35,043 nt of DNA from Deltaproteobacteria bacterium RIFOXYD12_FULL_55_16 (GTDB taxonomy: Bacteria > Desulfobacterota > Desulfobulbia > Desulfobulbales > Desulfurivibrionaceae), in contig MGTC01000040.1 in the NCBI GenBank assembly GCA_001799255.1, positions 8,599-43,641 on the forward strand, read 5' to 3'. This document shows positions 6,838 to 15,899 of this stretch, piece after piece. The translations under genes were made by a program, and so were the position numbers. The notes under the pieces were generated by a model. The model was not told the origin of the DNA. It did no database searches and worked only from the letters and a program-made list of their open reading frames with translations. Position 1 is the stretch's first letter. Each line of letters begins with the position of its first letter.

Positions 6838-8912
6838 CTGATTTGAGATTTTTACAAACTTCTTTATATCTGTCGCGGCCCCATAAACTGTTACTTTTGG
6901 GTTCGCTGTTTTTTTGCCTGCTTGCAGCGCCTCATATCGCCCTGGCCGAAAACTTCACGCTTAATTTCAAGAATACGGAAATTGAATCGGTTATCAGTGC
7001 GGTGGCCCAGATCACCGGGAAAGCTTTTATTATTGATCCTGCGGTAAAGGGGAATGTGACCATTGTCTCTTCCAGGCCTTTGAGCGCAGCCGAAGTCTAT
7101 GCCGTTTTTCTCTCCACCCTTCAGGTTCATGATTTTGCCGCCGTGGAGGCGGGCAAGGTGACCAAGATCGTGCCCCTTGCCAAGGTCGCTCAGGATCTGG
7201 TGCTTACCGCCAATGCTGATCAGCCCATGAACCTGCCAGAGGATCAGATTGTAACCCGAATTTACAAGCTGCAGAACATCCAGGCCGAAAAGCTGGCGCC
7301 TGTTCTCCGGCCTCTGCTCAATGCCCGCGCCTGGCAGATTTCGGCCCTGGCGGTCAAGGAAGGCAATTCCCTGGTCATTACCGAGCGGGCCGCCACTGTT
7401 GAGCGTTTTTTGCAGATTGTCCGCCGCCTGGATCAAAATTCCGCCGACGGCGGGGTTGAGATGGTGCGACTGGAGTACGCCGATGCCCGCGAGGTGGTTT
7501 CGATGCTTACCAGTCTGGAACTCGGTTCAGGTCGGCTCTCCGCCGACCAGTTGCGCCTGGTCGCCGACGGGCGCACAAACAGTATCCTGATGCAGGGCGA
7601 CGAGCCTCATCTGCTGCGAATCAAGGCGATGATTTTTCAACTCGACACCCCCCTGGCCCAGGGCGGCGACACCCAGGTGGTTTTTCTCCGCTATGCCAAG
7701 GCCAAGAACCTGGCCCCGATTCTGGTTGGCATGGATCTGCCGGACACTGCTGCGCGGCCCGACCCTGTCGCCTCCCCCAAGCCCGGAGGTATTGCCGCCA
7801 AGCAGCGCAGCGCGGTCAATATCCAGGCCGATGAGGGAACCAACGCCCTGATTATGACCGGCCCGCCCGCGCTCCTCCAGGCCTTGCAGTCGGTAATCCG
7901 GCAGCTTGATGTCCGCCGGGCGCAATTGATGATCGAGGCGGTAATCGCTGAGGTTTCCACCGACAAGGGGGTTAATCTGGGCATTCAGTGGTTCGGGGCG
8001 GCGAACAACAATCACGCCGGGATTATCGGCAGCGCCAATTTCCCCAATTCAGGCGTGGGAGTAAGCGGAGTCGCGGCCCAGGATTCAGCCAGCATTACCG
8101 CTCTGACTAAACAGAGCGGTTTCAATCTCGGCGTATTAAGTGGCGCAGTCGATATTCTCGGCACAAAGTTTCTCAATCTTGGCGCCTTGGTCAACGCTCT
8201 GGCTACTGACGCCGACACCAATATTCTCTCCACCCCCAGCCTGGTAACCATGGACAATCACGAGGCCGAAATCATCGTTGGCCAGAACGTCCCCTTCCTC
8301 ACCGGCAGCTTTACTCAGGCTACCACCGGGGTGGGCGGCAGCCCTTTTCAGACCATTGAGCGCCGGGACGTGGGTATCAAGCTTAAGGTCAAACCCCAGG
8401 TTAATGAAGGCGATATCATCCGTCTGGATATTGCGCAGGAGGTTTCCAGCGTTGAGCCTACCTCGGTTAGTTTTGCCTCTGGACTGATCACCAACACCCG
8501 CAACATTACCACCAGTGTTCTGGTGGAAGACGGCAAGGTTCTGGTTTTAGGCGGCTTGATCAAAGACGATGTTCAGGAAACCGTGGAAAAGGTGCCGCTG
8601 CTGGGTGATATTCCGGGCGTTGGCGCTCTTTTTCGTTATACCAGCACCAAGCGGGGCAAGCGCAATCTGATGGTTTTTCTGCGTCCGGTTATTTTGCGCG
8701 ATCAGAGCATGAGCGGCCGGATCTCTCTGGATAAATACGACCTGATTCGCAAGCAGCAGCTGGAGCGGGAGCAACAAACAGGGGTCAGATTGCTGCCCGG
8801 CCAGAAACAGCCGATGTTGTCGGATTTCAATGCCTTTGAAGGGCTGAATTTTAATAAATTATCGGCAGAGAAACCAGCGGCTGATTTGCCGCCTGTTCCC
8901 CTGGCCCAATAA
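6828..8912 (+). CDS. gspD: Type II secretion outer-membrane secretin GspD
   Basis: A 694-aa precursor of the T2SS outer-membrane channel. The signal peptide has its hydrophobic core at LLLLGSLFFCLLAAP and likely cleavage after ALA-40. The mature part begins with the N0 domain (FTLNFKNTEIESVISAVAQI), then N1-N3 ring domains (repeats such as VRLEYADAREVVSMLTSL and VVFLRYAKAKNLAPIL), and the secretin domain with VPFLTGS and VLVEDGKVLVLGGLIKDD, ending LMVFLRPVILRD. About 60 further residues follow; whether they include a pilotin-binding S-domain is unclear, and no pilotin gene is nearby. The GTG start at 6828 lacks a good Shine-Dalgarno; the strong one upstream serves a 14-codon ORF. It heads a ten-gene gsp operon. 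Confidence 0.93.
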   Translation: MGLADLRFLQTSLYLSRPHKLLLLGSLFFCLLAAPHIALAENFTLNFKNTEIESVISAVAQITGKAFIIDPAVKGNVTIVSSRPLSAAEVYAVFLSTLQVHDFAAVEAGKVTKIVPLAKVAQDLVLTANADQPMNLPEDQIVTRIYKLQNIQAEKLAPVLRPLLNARAWQISALAVKEGNSLVITERAATVERFLQIVRRLDQNSADGGVEMVRLEYADAREVVSMLTSLELGSGRLSADQLRLVADGRTNSILMQGDEPHLLRIKAMIFQLDTPLAQGGDTQVVFLRYAKAKNLAPILVGMDLPDTAARPDPVASPKPGGIAAKQRSAVNIQADEGTNALIMTGPPALLQALQSVIRQLDVRRAQLMIEAVIAEVSTDKGVNLGIQWFGAANNNHAGIIGSANFPNSGVGVSGVAAQDSASITALTKQSGFNLGVLSGAVDILGTKFLNLGALVNALATDADTNILSTPSLVTMDNHEAEIIVGQNVPFLTGSFTQATTGVGGSPFQTIERRDVGIKLKVKPQVNEGDIIRLDIAQEVSSVEPTSVSFASGLITNTRNITTSVLVEDGKVLVLGGLIKDDVQETVEKVPLLGDIPGVGALFRYTSTKRGKRNLMVFLRPVILRDQSMSGRISLDKYDLIRKQQLEREQQTGVRLLPGQKQPMLSDFNAFEGLNFNKLSAEKPAADLPPVPLAQ

Positions 8913-8967
8913 TGCCGGGCAAGCCTGGGATGGACTGCAACCTGAGCCATTAGGATAGGTATTTGTC

Positions 8968-10467
8968 TTGACTGAACCAAGCATCAGCATACGTCCTTCC
9001 TTCTCCTTTGCCAGGCGACATGGTGTTCTGGTCGCCGACATTGAAAACGGGAGAGCCAGGGTTTTCAGTCGCGTTGGGACAACCCCTGCGGCCCTGAGCG
9101 AATTACGCCGTTTCCTCTGCCTGCCGCTCAAGGTGGAAAGTGTCAGCCGCCAGCGTTACGAAACCCTGCTTCAGGAAACCTATGCAAGCAGCGCCGACAA
9201 TACTTCGTTGATCGCCAATGATTTCGGCGAGGATTTCGATCTGGCTGCCATTGCCCAGCAACTGGCCGAACCGGAAGACCTGCTGGAAAGCCAGGATGAT
9301 GCCCCGATCATCCGTCTGATCAATGGTCTGCTCACCCAGGCGGTCAAGGAGAACGCCTCCGATCTGCACATCGAGCCCTTTGAAGACCGGCTCCGGGTTC
9401 GCATCCGGGTGGATGGTATTTTGCAGGAGATCATGCAGCTCAACCGCCTGGTGGCCCCGGTGGTGATCTCCCGGCTCAAGATCATGGCCCGGCTGGATAT
9501 CGCCGAAAAACGGCTGCCCCAGGATGGCCGGATTTCCCTGAAGATTGCTGGCCGCCCGGTGGATGTCCGGGTTTCCACCATCCCCTCCGGGCATGGCGAA
9601 CGAGTGGTGCTGCGTCTGCTCGACAAGCGGGAGGGACGCCTCGACCTCGAACAGCTTGGCATGGCTCCGGCCACCCTGGCCCTGATGGACAGACTGATCC
9701 ACCGAGCCAACGGGATTCTTCTGGTCACCGGCCCCACCGGCTCGGGCAAGACCACTACCCTTTACGCCGCCCTCCTTCGTCTCAACGATAAAAGCCGGAA
9801 TATCATGACGGTGGAAGATCCTATTGAATACTATCTCGACGGGGTCGGCCAGACCCAGGTCAACGCCAAGGTTAAGCTGACCTTTGCCCGTGGGCTGCGG
9901 GCGATCCTTCGCCAGGATCCCGATGTGGTCATGGTGGGGGAGATCCGCGATCTGGAAACCGCAGAGACCGCAGTTCAGGCCAGCCTTACCGGTCACCTGG
10001 TGGTCTCCACCCTCCATACCAACACCGCAGTGGGAGCGGTCACCCGTCTGCGCGACATGGGGATCGAGCCCTTTCTTCTTTCCTCCACCCTGGTTGGGGT
10101 TCTGGCGCAACGCCTGGTTCGAGTGCTTTGCCCTCACTGCAAAGAGCCCTATACCCCGATGGCCGCCGAACTGGCCGATCTTGGTCTAAGTGATAAAACA
10201 CCAGGCGACAGTGAGTTGCTGCCAATTTATCGGGCGGCGGGTTGCGAACTTTGTCACCACCAGGGTTATTCCGGCCGAACCGGAATTTACGAGCTGATGG
10301 CCTCTGATAATCATTTACAGGCAATGATTCACAACAAGGCTGGCCAGTATGAAATTGAAAGCTATGTGCGGAGCAAAACCCCTGGCATCCGTCAGGATGG
10401 CTGGCGGCGAATCAAGGCGGGTGATACCACCATTGCTGAAGTCTTGCGGGTTACCCAGGAGGATTGA
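8968..10467 (+). CDS. gspE: Type II secretion assembly ATPase GspE
   Basis: A 499-aa cytoplasmic hexameric ATPase that powers pseudopilus growth. A shorter N1-type domain (residues 1-100) is followed by the N2 domain (NGLLTQAVKENASDLHIEPF) and the ATPase core: Walker A GPTGSGKTTT (255-264), an Asp box at TVEDPIEY, Walker B DVVMVGEIRD (about 319-328), and a His box STLHTN. Four cysteines in two CxxC pairs (C388, C391, C426, C429) form the zinc-binding C-terminal module typical of GspE. The start is TTG 8968, 55 nt after gspD, with AGGATAGG upstream. The stop TGA overlaps the gspF ATG. Confidence 0.95.
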   Translation: MTEPSISIRPSFSFARRHGVLVADIENGRARVFSRVGTTPAALSELRRFLCLPLKVESVSRQRYETLLQETYASSADNTSLIANDFGEDFDLAAIAQQLAEPEDLLESQDDAPIIRLINGLLTQAVKENASDLHIEPFEDRLRVRIRVDGILQEIMQLNRLVAPVVISRLKIMARLDIAEKRLPQDGRISLKIAGRPVDVRVSTIPSGHGERVVLRLLDKREGRLDLEQLGMAPATLALMDRLIHRANGILLVTGPTGSGKTTTLYAALLRLNDKSRNIMTVEDPIEYYLDGVGQTQVNAKVKLTFARGLRAILRQDPDVVMVGEIRDLETAETAVQASLTGHLVVSTLHTNTAVGAVTRLRDMGIEPFLLSSTLVGVLAQRLVRVLCPHCKEPYTPMAAELADLGLSDKTPGDSELLPIYRAAGCELCHHQGYSGRTGIYELMASDNHLQAMIHNKAGQYEIESYVRSKTPGIRQDGWRRIKAGDTTIAEVLRVTQED

Positions 10468-11681
10468 TGGGCGCCTTTGAATACAGCGCTTTGGACGCCG
10501 GGGGCAAGAGCCGCAGGGGGGTGCTGGAAGGAGATACCCCTCGGCAGGTGCGGCAGCAGCTTCGGGAAAAGGGCTTGCTGCCCATGGCGGTCAAGCCGGT
10601 GGCCAGGGGAAAAGAACGGCCTGCGCTGGGCCGCTTCTTCAGGGGCCATATTCAGGCGGCAGATCTGGCGATGGTCACCCGCCAACTGGCAACCCTGATT
10701 CACTCCGGGATTGTTTTTGAAGAGGCCCTGGGGGCGGTGGCTGAGCAGTCGGAAAAGCCCCGGCTTAAAAGCGTGTTGATGGCGGTGCGTTCCCGCCTCC
10801 TGGAGGGTCTCGCCGTTGACCAGGCTCTGGCAGAGTTTCCCGGTGCTTTCCCCGAACTTTACCGGGCGACCTTGGCCGCCGGGGAACAGGCCGGGCATCT
10901 TGACCTGGTGCTGGAGCGGTTGGCGGATTATACCGAAGCACGCCAGCAGTTACAGCAGAAGGTTTTCCTGGCGCTGCTGTATCCGGTCTTGCTTACCGGC
11001 GTGGCCTTTACCGTGATTGCCGCCATGATGATTTATGTAGTCCCCCAAGTGGTGAAGGTTTTTGCGCATACCGGCCAGAAGCTGCCACTGTTGACCCGCC
11101 TGCTCATCTTTTTCAGCGATTTCCTTCAGCATAACGGAGTTTTTCTCCTGCTTGCCCTGGCAGCCCTCATCTTTTTGGGCAAGATCCTGATGAAACGGCA
11201 GGATGTCCGCTGTCTGATTCATCGTCTCCTCTTGGGCTTGCCGCTGATAGGCAAGTTCATCCGCACCCTGGATGCGGCCCGTTTCGCCCGTTCTTTCAGT
11301 ATTCTTATCGCCAGCGGGGTGCCGGTTCTGGAAGGGTTGCAGATTTCTTCCCGGGTGGTGACCAACCGGACCTTACGCGAAGCTCTCGACCGGGTTCGGC
11401 TTAAAGTCCGGGAGGGGGCAAGTATCCATAAATCGATGGCCGCCGAAGGTTGTTTCCCGCCGTTGACCATGCACCTGATCGCCAGCGGCGAAGCCAGCTC
11501 CAATCTCGAGCAGATGCTGGAGCGGGCCGCCATCGCCCAGGAACGGGAAACCGAAACGGTACTCTCGGCGAGCATGGGTCTTTTTGAGCCGGTGATGATC
11601 CTGATTATGGGCGGGGTAGTTCTGACCATTGTTCTGGCCATCCTTCTCCCGATATTTGAACTGAATCAACTTGTCCGATGA
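10467..11681 (+). CDS. gspF: Type II secretion inner-membrane platform protein GspF
   Basis: A 404-aa polytopic inner-membrane protein of the GspF/PilC family, which ties GspE to the pseudopilus. It starts MGAFEYSALDAGGKSRRGVLEG, the standard N-terminal pattern. It has two copies of the cytoplasmic four-helix T2SSF domain, seen as MVTRQLATLIHSGIVFEEAL and FARSFSILIASGVPVLEGL, and about three membrane helices. ATG 10467 overlaps the gspE stop by one base (TGATG) and has AGGAGG four bases upstream, which decides against the TTG at 10464. Its own stop overlaps the gspI ATG (ATGA). Confidence 0.94.
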   Translation: MGAFEYSALDAGGKSRRGVLEGDTPRQVRQQLREKGLLPMAVKPVARGKERPALGRFFRGHIQAADLAMVTRQLATLIHSGIVFEEALGAVAEQSEKPRLKSVLMAVRSRLLEGLAVDQALAEFPGAFPELYRATLAAGEQAGHLDLVLERLADYTEARQQLQQKVFLALLYPVLLTGVAFTVIAAMMIYVVPQVVKVFAHTGQKLPLLTRLLIFFSDFLQHNGVFLLLALAALIFLGKILMKRQDVRCLIHRLLLGLPLIGKFIRTLDAARFARSFSILIASGVPVLEGLQISSRVVTNRTLREALDRVRLKVREGASIHKSMAAEGCFPPLTMHLIASGEASSNLEQMLERAAIAQERETETVLSASMGLFEPVMILIMGGVVLTIVLAILLPIFELNQLVR

Positions 11682-12055
11682 GCAACTCGCCAAGGTTTGC
11701 CAAAAACGGCTTCACCCTGATTGAAATTCTCATCGCCCTGGCGGTGCTGAGCATCGTGGCGATCAGCGCGGTCAAGGCCTCAGGGAACGCGATCAACAAT
11801 ATTTATTATCTCAAACAGCAGACCTTCGCCCACTGGGTGGCGATGAACAAGGCCGCCGAACTGGAACTGGCCCCGCAGAGCCTGGAACAGGAAAAAAAGG
11901 AAGGCCTGGCCATGATGGCCGACAAGCCCTGGGGCTGGGCCATCATGGCCCATGAAACTTCGGAAACGGGCCTGCGGCGGGTGGAAATTCTGGTCTGGGC
12001 CGAGAAACGGCAGGGCGAACCGGCGGCAAGGCTGACCATGTTCCGGAGGCGCTGA
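11678..12055 (+). CDS. gspI: Minor pseudopilin GspI
   Basis: A 125-aa type IV-type prepilin. The prepilin peptidase site is KNG-FTLIEIL (cleavage after Gly11, Glu at mature position 5), followed by a hydrophobic helix. Size, the YYLKQQTFAHWVAMNKAAEL segment after the helix and the position before gspJ fit GspI, a member of the I-J-K tip complex of the pseudopilus. The start overlaps the gspF stop by 4 nt, so translation is coupled. Individual minor pseudopilins diverge quickly, so the letter assignment rests partly on gene order. Confidence 0.88.
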   Translation: MSNSPRFAKNGFTLIEILIALAVLSIVAISAVKASGNAINNIYYLKQQTFAHWVAMNKAAELELAPQSLEQEKKEGLAMMADKPWGWAIMAHETSETGLRRVEILVWAEKRQGEPAARLTMFRRR

Positions 12056-12700
12056 GTGCGGATGAATTACAGGCCAAAACCCAAGGTCGGCGGCTTTACC
12101 CTGCTGGAACTGCTGGTGACTCTGGTTCTGTTCGCGCTGCTTTCGCTGCTTACCTACAACAGCCTGCGGGCGATGATTGACAGCCGCCAACAGACCAGTC
12201 TGGAGGGCGAGCGGCTGGCGGCGCTCCAGATGACCATGGCGCGGCTGGGCTTGGATATTCAACAGGCTCAGGCCCGGGGCGTCCGTGATGAAAATGGCGA
12301 CCCTCAACCCTCTATGCTCTATGGGACGGGGAAAGGTTTTGAGTTCACCAGAAGCGGGCAAGCCCATGCAACCCCTGGCCGGGCCAATGGCAGTCCGCAG
12401 CGGCTCCGCTACCTGCTGGTCGATCACGATCTGATCCGGGAAAGCAGGCCTTTGCCGGATTGGGCGCGGGGGACAACGATTTTTCCGCAGACGATGCTTG
12501 GCCAGGTCAAAGGTTTTGATCTTCGCTTCCTTGATAAGCAGGGCGATTGGCATAATCAATGGCCATCTGAGAAGATGATTGTGGCTGACAGTGTTGAGTC
12601 CGAGAACAGTCTGCCGGCGGCGGTGGAAGTCTGGTTGGAGCTGGAAGACTGGGGCAGTTTGCGGCGGCTTTTTCCTTTGCCTGCCTGGCAGGGGCCATGA
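12056..12700 (+). CDS. gspJ: Minor pseudopilin GspJ
   Basis: A 214-aa prepilin with the cleavage site VGG-FTLLELLVTL (after Gly13) and Glu5 present. The post-helix LTYNSLRAMIDSRQQ and the larger size (GspJ is usually about 200 aa) identify it as J. GTG 12056 directly follows the gspI stop and has GGAGG six bases upstream; the in-frame ATG at 12062 is less well placed. It forms the pseudopilus tip with GspI and GspK. The end overlaps gspK by 4 nt. Confidence 0.88.
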   Translation: MRMNYRPKPKVGGFTLLELLVTLVLFALLSLLTYNSLRAMIDSRQQTSLEGERLAALQMTMARLGLDIQQAQARGVRDENGDPQPSMLYGTGKGFEFTRSGQAHATPGRANGSPQRLRYLLVDHDLIRESRPLPDWARGTTIFPQTMLGQVKGFDLRFLDKQGDWHNQWPSEKMIVADSVESENSLPAAVEVWLELEDWGSLRRLFPLPAWQGP

Positions 12701-13584
12701 GCGTAAACCCCTGCCCGCCCCGGTTGTTGCGCAACCAGAAAGGGGCGGCTCTGATTGCCGCCCTGCTGGCCGCTGTCCTGGTTACCACCCTGGCCTCGGC
12801 CATGATTTTCACTCAGCAACTGGATATCCGCCGCAGCGCCAATATCATGCATGGCGATCAGGCTTATCTCTATGCTCTGGGAATGGAATCCTGGGCGGCC
12901 CTGCAACTGGGCCGGGCCAAACCAATGATGGAACGCGAGTCTCTTGACCGGGATCTTACGCCGTTCATGGTGGAGGGTGGCCAGCTCAGAGGCCGGATAG
13001 CTGATCTTCAGGCTCGGTTCAATATCAACAACCTGATCCTGATCGGCAAGGAAAATCGGGAGCAGCAGCGCTTGCAGTTTCGTCGTCTCCTGAGGGGATG
13101 CGGGCTCAATGAAAGGCTTGAGCAGGCGGTTTCGGCATGGATGGAAGGTGAACCGGCCCGGCGCAAGATGAAAAGGCCCATGCTTGACCACCGCGAGCTG
13201 AGCCTGATTAACGGTTTTGACAACAGGGCCTGCGAACAATGCTTATGGCCATTGCTCAGCGCTCTTCCCGAGGCAACCGCCTTGAATGTCAACACCGCCC
13301 CTGCCCAGCTGCTGGCCTCGCTCTCTGACAAGCTTGGCCTGGGCGGGGCTGAACAACTGGTGGCAGGCCGAACTGGGCGGGGTTATGCTAACCTGGCGGA
13401 TTTTCTCGCCCAGCCGGCCTTGGCGAAAAGCGGCCTGACCGCCGAGGCTGTCGGCTCGCTGACCCTGCAAAGCAATTACTATCTGGTGCAGACCGAGGCC
13501 GCTATCGGGCAGAGCCGGGTGGAGCTTTACAGTGTTCTCAAACGCGAAGCTGATACAGTCAGGGTTATTAGGCGAAACAGATAA
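12697..13584 (+). CDS. gspK: Pseudopilus tip protein GspK
   Basis: A 295-aa protein. Its prepilin-like N-terminus is KG-AALIAALLAAVLV, in which mature residue 5 is Ala instead of Glu, the known hallmark of GspK, which caps the pseudopilus. DLQARFNINNL and ATALNVNTAPAQLLASL are the two conserved GspK segments, the second being the helix-hairpin-helix (SAM-like) part. Its start overlaps the gspJ stop. The length is in the normal range. Confidence 0.92.
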   Translation: MSVNPCPPRLLRNQKGAALIAALLAAVLVTTLASAMIFTQQLDIRRSANIMHGDQAYLYALGMESWAALQLGRAKPMMERESLDRDLTPFMVEGGQLRGRIADLQARFNINNLILIGKENREQQRLQFRRLLRGCGLNERLEQAVSAWMEGEPARRKMKRPMLDHRELSLINGFDNRACEQCLWPLLSALPEATALNVNTAPAQLLASLSDKLGLGGAEQLVAGRTGRGYANLADFLAQPALAKSGLTAEAVGSLTLQSNYYLVQTEAAIGQSRVELYSVLKREADTVRVIRRNR

Positions 13585-13588
13585 GGCT

Positions 13589-14791
13589 ATGAAAAAAATA
13601 ATTCTCCGGTTGGACAAACAGGCCCCGGCGCATTGCGCCTGGGTGAAAATCGAGGCGGATGGTTCGTCGATGCCTGGCAGGGGAGGGCTGGCCGAACTTG
13701 CCGCCGGGGCGGAAGGGTATCGCTTGCTGGTTCTGATTCCCGGCGCCGAGGTGCTGTTGACCAGGGTGACTCTGCCGCCGGGGAAGCGCAGGCAGCTGCT
13801 TGCGGCCATTCCCTTTGCCCTGGAGGAATCGCTGGCCGCTGAAGTGGAAGATCAGCATTGCGCCATCGGGGTTGCCGATGATAAGGGCGCCCTGGCGGTG
13901 GCGGTTATCGCCCGCGTCCGCCTGGGGCACTGGCTTGGCCTGTGTCAGGCCCAGGGCCTCAAGCCGGTCTGGATGAGTCCGGATGTGCTGGCCCTGCCCA
14001 TTGCCGGAGCTGGCCGTGCTATCCTGCTGGAGGCTGACGGCCCGGCCTTGATCCGCCTTGGCGCCCAGGAGGGTTTTGTGCTGGAACATGACAATCTGGC
14101 CATGCTTGCCGGCTTACCGGGGGTAAGCTCCGAAGCGCCTTTCCTGCTCTTGCATGAGGGAGAGGCGAACCTGCCAGGGGAGTTGCTTCCTTTGCTCGGC
14201 GAGCGCCGCCTGGTTACAGAGGTTACGGCCCTGTTGGCCGAGGGGCTGATCGAAAAAGAGGCGCTGAATCTTCTTCAGGGAGCTTATCTCCCCCAGACCC
14301 AGTGGGAGCGTCTCTGGCCGAGCTGGCGCTGGCCCGCCTTTTTACTGCTGGCCCTGCTGCTGGTTCAGACTGGGAGCAGTGTTCTGGAAAACAACCGCCT
14401 GCGTCGTTACGAAGAACAGCTGCGCGCCGAAATAACCCAGGTTTACCGGCAGAGCTTTCCTGAGGCCCAGCGGATCGTCAATCCCCGGGCCCAGATGGAG
14501 CACCAGTTGCAGATCCTGCGGGGCAATGGGGCAAAGACGGCTGCCCCGCGCAATTTTCTGCGTTTACTGGAGCAAAGCGGCCCGATCCTGACTGCGGGCG
14601 GAAGTCTGCCCCTGCGCGGCCTGCGTTATCGCTTAGGGGAGCTGGCTCTGGATCTTGAGACCAGCGATCTTCAGACGCTGAATGACCTCAAGGATCAATT
14701 GAGCAAGCAGGGCCTGACGGTTGAACTTGGCCCGGCCATCACCCAGGCTGGGCAGGTGCAAGCCAGTTTGCAGCTCAAGGAAGGCCGGTGA
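13589..14791 (+). CDS. gspL: Type II secretion platform protein GspL
   Basis: About 400 aa from ATG 13589, placed 4 nt after gspK. The cytoplasmic N-terminal part has the actin-like GspL fold pattern (RLLVLIPGAEVLLTRVTLP, then AIPFALEESLAAEVEDQH and ARVRLGHWLGL), which contacts GspE. One membrane helix (PAFLLLALLLVQTGSSV, about residue 250) precedes a periplasmic ferredoxin-like domain. A longer GTG-started frame from 13532 would overlap gspK by about 50 nt and is less likely. The gspM start overlaps the stop (TGATG). Confidence 0.9.
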   Translation: MKKIILRLDKQAPAHCAWVKIEADGSSMPGRGGLAELAAGAEGYRLLVLIPGAEVLLTRVTLPPGKRRQLLAAIPFALEESLAAEVEDQHCAIGVADDKGALAVAVIARVRLGHWLGLCQAQGLKPVWMSPDVLALPIAGAGRAILLEADGPALIRLGAQEGFVLEHDNLAMLAGLPGVSSEAPFLLLHEGEANLPGELLPLLGERRLVTEVTALLAEGLIEKEALNLLQGAYLPQTQWERLWPSWRWPAFLLLALLLVQTGSSVLENNRLRRYEEQLRAEITQVYRQSFPEAQRIVNPRAQMEHQLQILRGNGAKTAAPRNFLRLLEQSGPILTAGGSLPLRGLRYRLGELALDLETSDLQTLNDLKDQLSKQGLTVELGPAITQAGQVQASLQLKEGR

Positions 14792-15297
14792 TGAAAAATC
14801 CGCGCTGTCAAATTGAAGACTGGCTGAATACCTTATTGGTTAAAGTCCCTGCCCGGCAGCGGCCTCTGCTCTTTATCGGCCTGTTTTTCCTGTCTCTGCT
14901 GCTGGTCTGGCTGCTCCTGCTGGCCCCTGTTTCTTCTGCCGGCAGGAAGCTGCGCCAGGAGATCGGGGTTCAGGAACAGGAACTGGCCTGGATGCGGCTG
15001 GCGGCGCAAGAGATAAAACGGTATGCCCTGGACACCAGTCAGGGCGCTTCTTGGCAGGCCACCATTGAAGACAGCGCGCGCCGGTTCGGGCTGGCTCAGG
15101 CTGTGCGGCGGATCGAACCTGCCGCTGGCTGCGGGATCCGGGTCTGGCTTGAAGACGCCGTCTTTGACGACCTGCTCCGCTGGCTGAGCCAATTAAAACA
15201 GGGGCCTGGTCTGGAAGTGGTGGAAATCGTGGTGGAGCCTGGCCGGATCAACCCGGCCAAGGTCAACGTCCAGCTGACCTTGGCCAGAGGCGATTGA
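14791..15297 (+). CDS. gspM: Type II secretion platform protein GspM
   Basis: 168 aa from ATG 14791, which overlaps the gspL stop and has AAGGAAGG upstream. One N-terminal membrane helix (LLFIGLFFLSLLLVWLLLLAP) and a small periplasmic alpha/beta domain ending GLEVVEIVVEPGRINPAKVNVQLTL are the GspM pattern. GspM partners GspL in the inner-membrane platform. A GTG three bases upstream is an alternative start. Confidence 0.9.
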   Translation: MKNPRCQIEDWLNTLLVKVPARQRPLLFIGLFFLSLLLVWLLLLAPVSSAGRKLRQEIGVQEQELAWMRLAAQEIKRYALDTSQGASWQATIEDSARRFGLAQAVRRIEPAAGCGIRVWLEDAVFDDLLRWLSQLKQGPGLEVVEIVVEPGRINPAKVNVQLTLARGD

Positions 15298-15300
15298 ATC

Positions 15301-15450
15301 ATGTTTGTCAGGATGCCTGCCTGGGGAAAAGATATCCTTTGGCCTCGGCTCATGCGCCTCAGCACACCTTGCCAGCCTCTTCCTGGCGGCTGCGGCGCCC
15401 TTGGACAGTTACAGTTTAAAAAAAACAGGATCGAGAGAGGAGAAAATTGA
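15301..15450 (+). CDS. Possible 49-aa ORF filling the gspM-gspG gap
   Basis: In an operon where neighbours touch or overlap, gspM and gspG are separated by 152 nt. That gap is spanned exactly by a 49-codon frame from ATG 15301 (3 nt after the gspM stop) to TGA 15448-15450, which overlaps the gspG ATG as TGATG. The encoded peptide (begins MFVRMPAWGKDILW, Pro/Cys-rich middle, basic end) resembles nothing that I know, and its ribosome site is poor. It may be chance, a coupling ORF, or the remnant of a lost gene. Confidence 0.3.
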   Translation: MFVRMPAWGKDILWPRLMRLSTPCQPLPGGCGALGQLQFKKNRIERGEN

Positions 15451-15899
15451 TGCGGCCAACTGCAACAGGAAAAATCGGAAGACAGGCGGGTTTCACCCTG
15501 ATCGAGATCATGGTGGTGGTGGTAATTCTGGGCATTCTGGCGGCGGTGGTGGTGCCCAGGATCATGGATCGGCCCGATCAGGCCAGGGCAATCAAGGCGG
15601 CCCAGGATATTCGAATTATTGAAAATGCCTTGCGCCTTTACCGGCTGGATAATTTTGCCTACCCCTCCACGGAGCAGGGTTTGGAAGCCCTGGTGACCAG
15701 ACCCGCCATTCCTCCCGAGCCCCGGCGCTGGAAAACGGGAGGCTACCTTGACCGTCTGGCCCGCGACCCCTGGGGTAACGAGTACCAGTATCTCAATCCT
15801 GGTCAGCACGGCGAGATTGATATTTTTTGCTACGGCGCCGACGGTCGTCCTGAGGGGGAGGGAATCAATGCCGAAATCGGCAACTGGAACATCGAGTAA
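15450..15899 (+). CDS. gspG: Major pseudopilin GspG
   Basis: A 149-aa prepilin with cleavage site RQAG-FTLIEIMVVVVILGIL (after Gly14) and the full GspG landmark set: AAVVVPRIM, YRLDNFAYPSTEQGLEALV, GGYLDRLARDPWGNEYQYLNPG, and the C-terminal calcium-binding loop region CYGADGRPEGEGINAEIGNW. It polymerises into the pseudopilus shaft. GAGGAG upstream fits ATG 15450 better than the TTG at 15447. It stands after gspM here, whereas most gsp operons have it after gspF. Confidence 0.95.
   Translation: MRPTATGKIGRQAGFTLIEIMVVVVILGILAAVVVPRIMDRPDQARAIKAAQDIRIIENALRLYRLDNFAYPSTEQGLEALVTRPAIPPEPRRWKTGGYLDRLARDPWGNEYQYLNPGQHGEIDIFCYGADGRPEGEGINAEIGNWNIE

Noticed and set aside
9103-10137. 344-codon minus-strand frame inside gspE
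   Set aside because: It mirrors the conserved ATPase core and has no recognisable product.
15305-15622. 105-codon frame overlapping the start of gspG
   Set aside because: Beyond 15450 it is an out-of-frame, Gly-rich reading of gspG.
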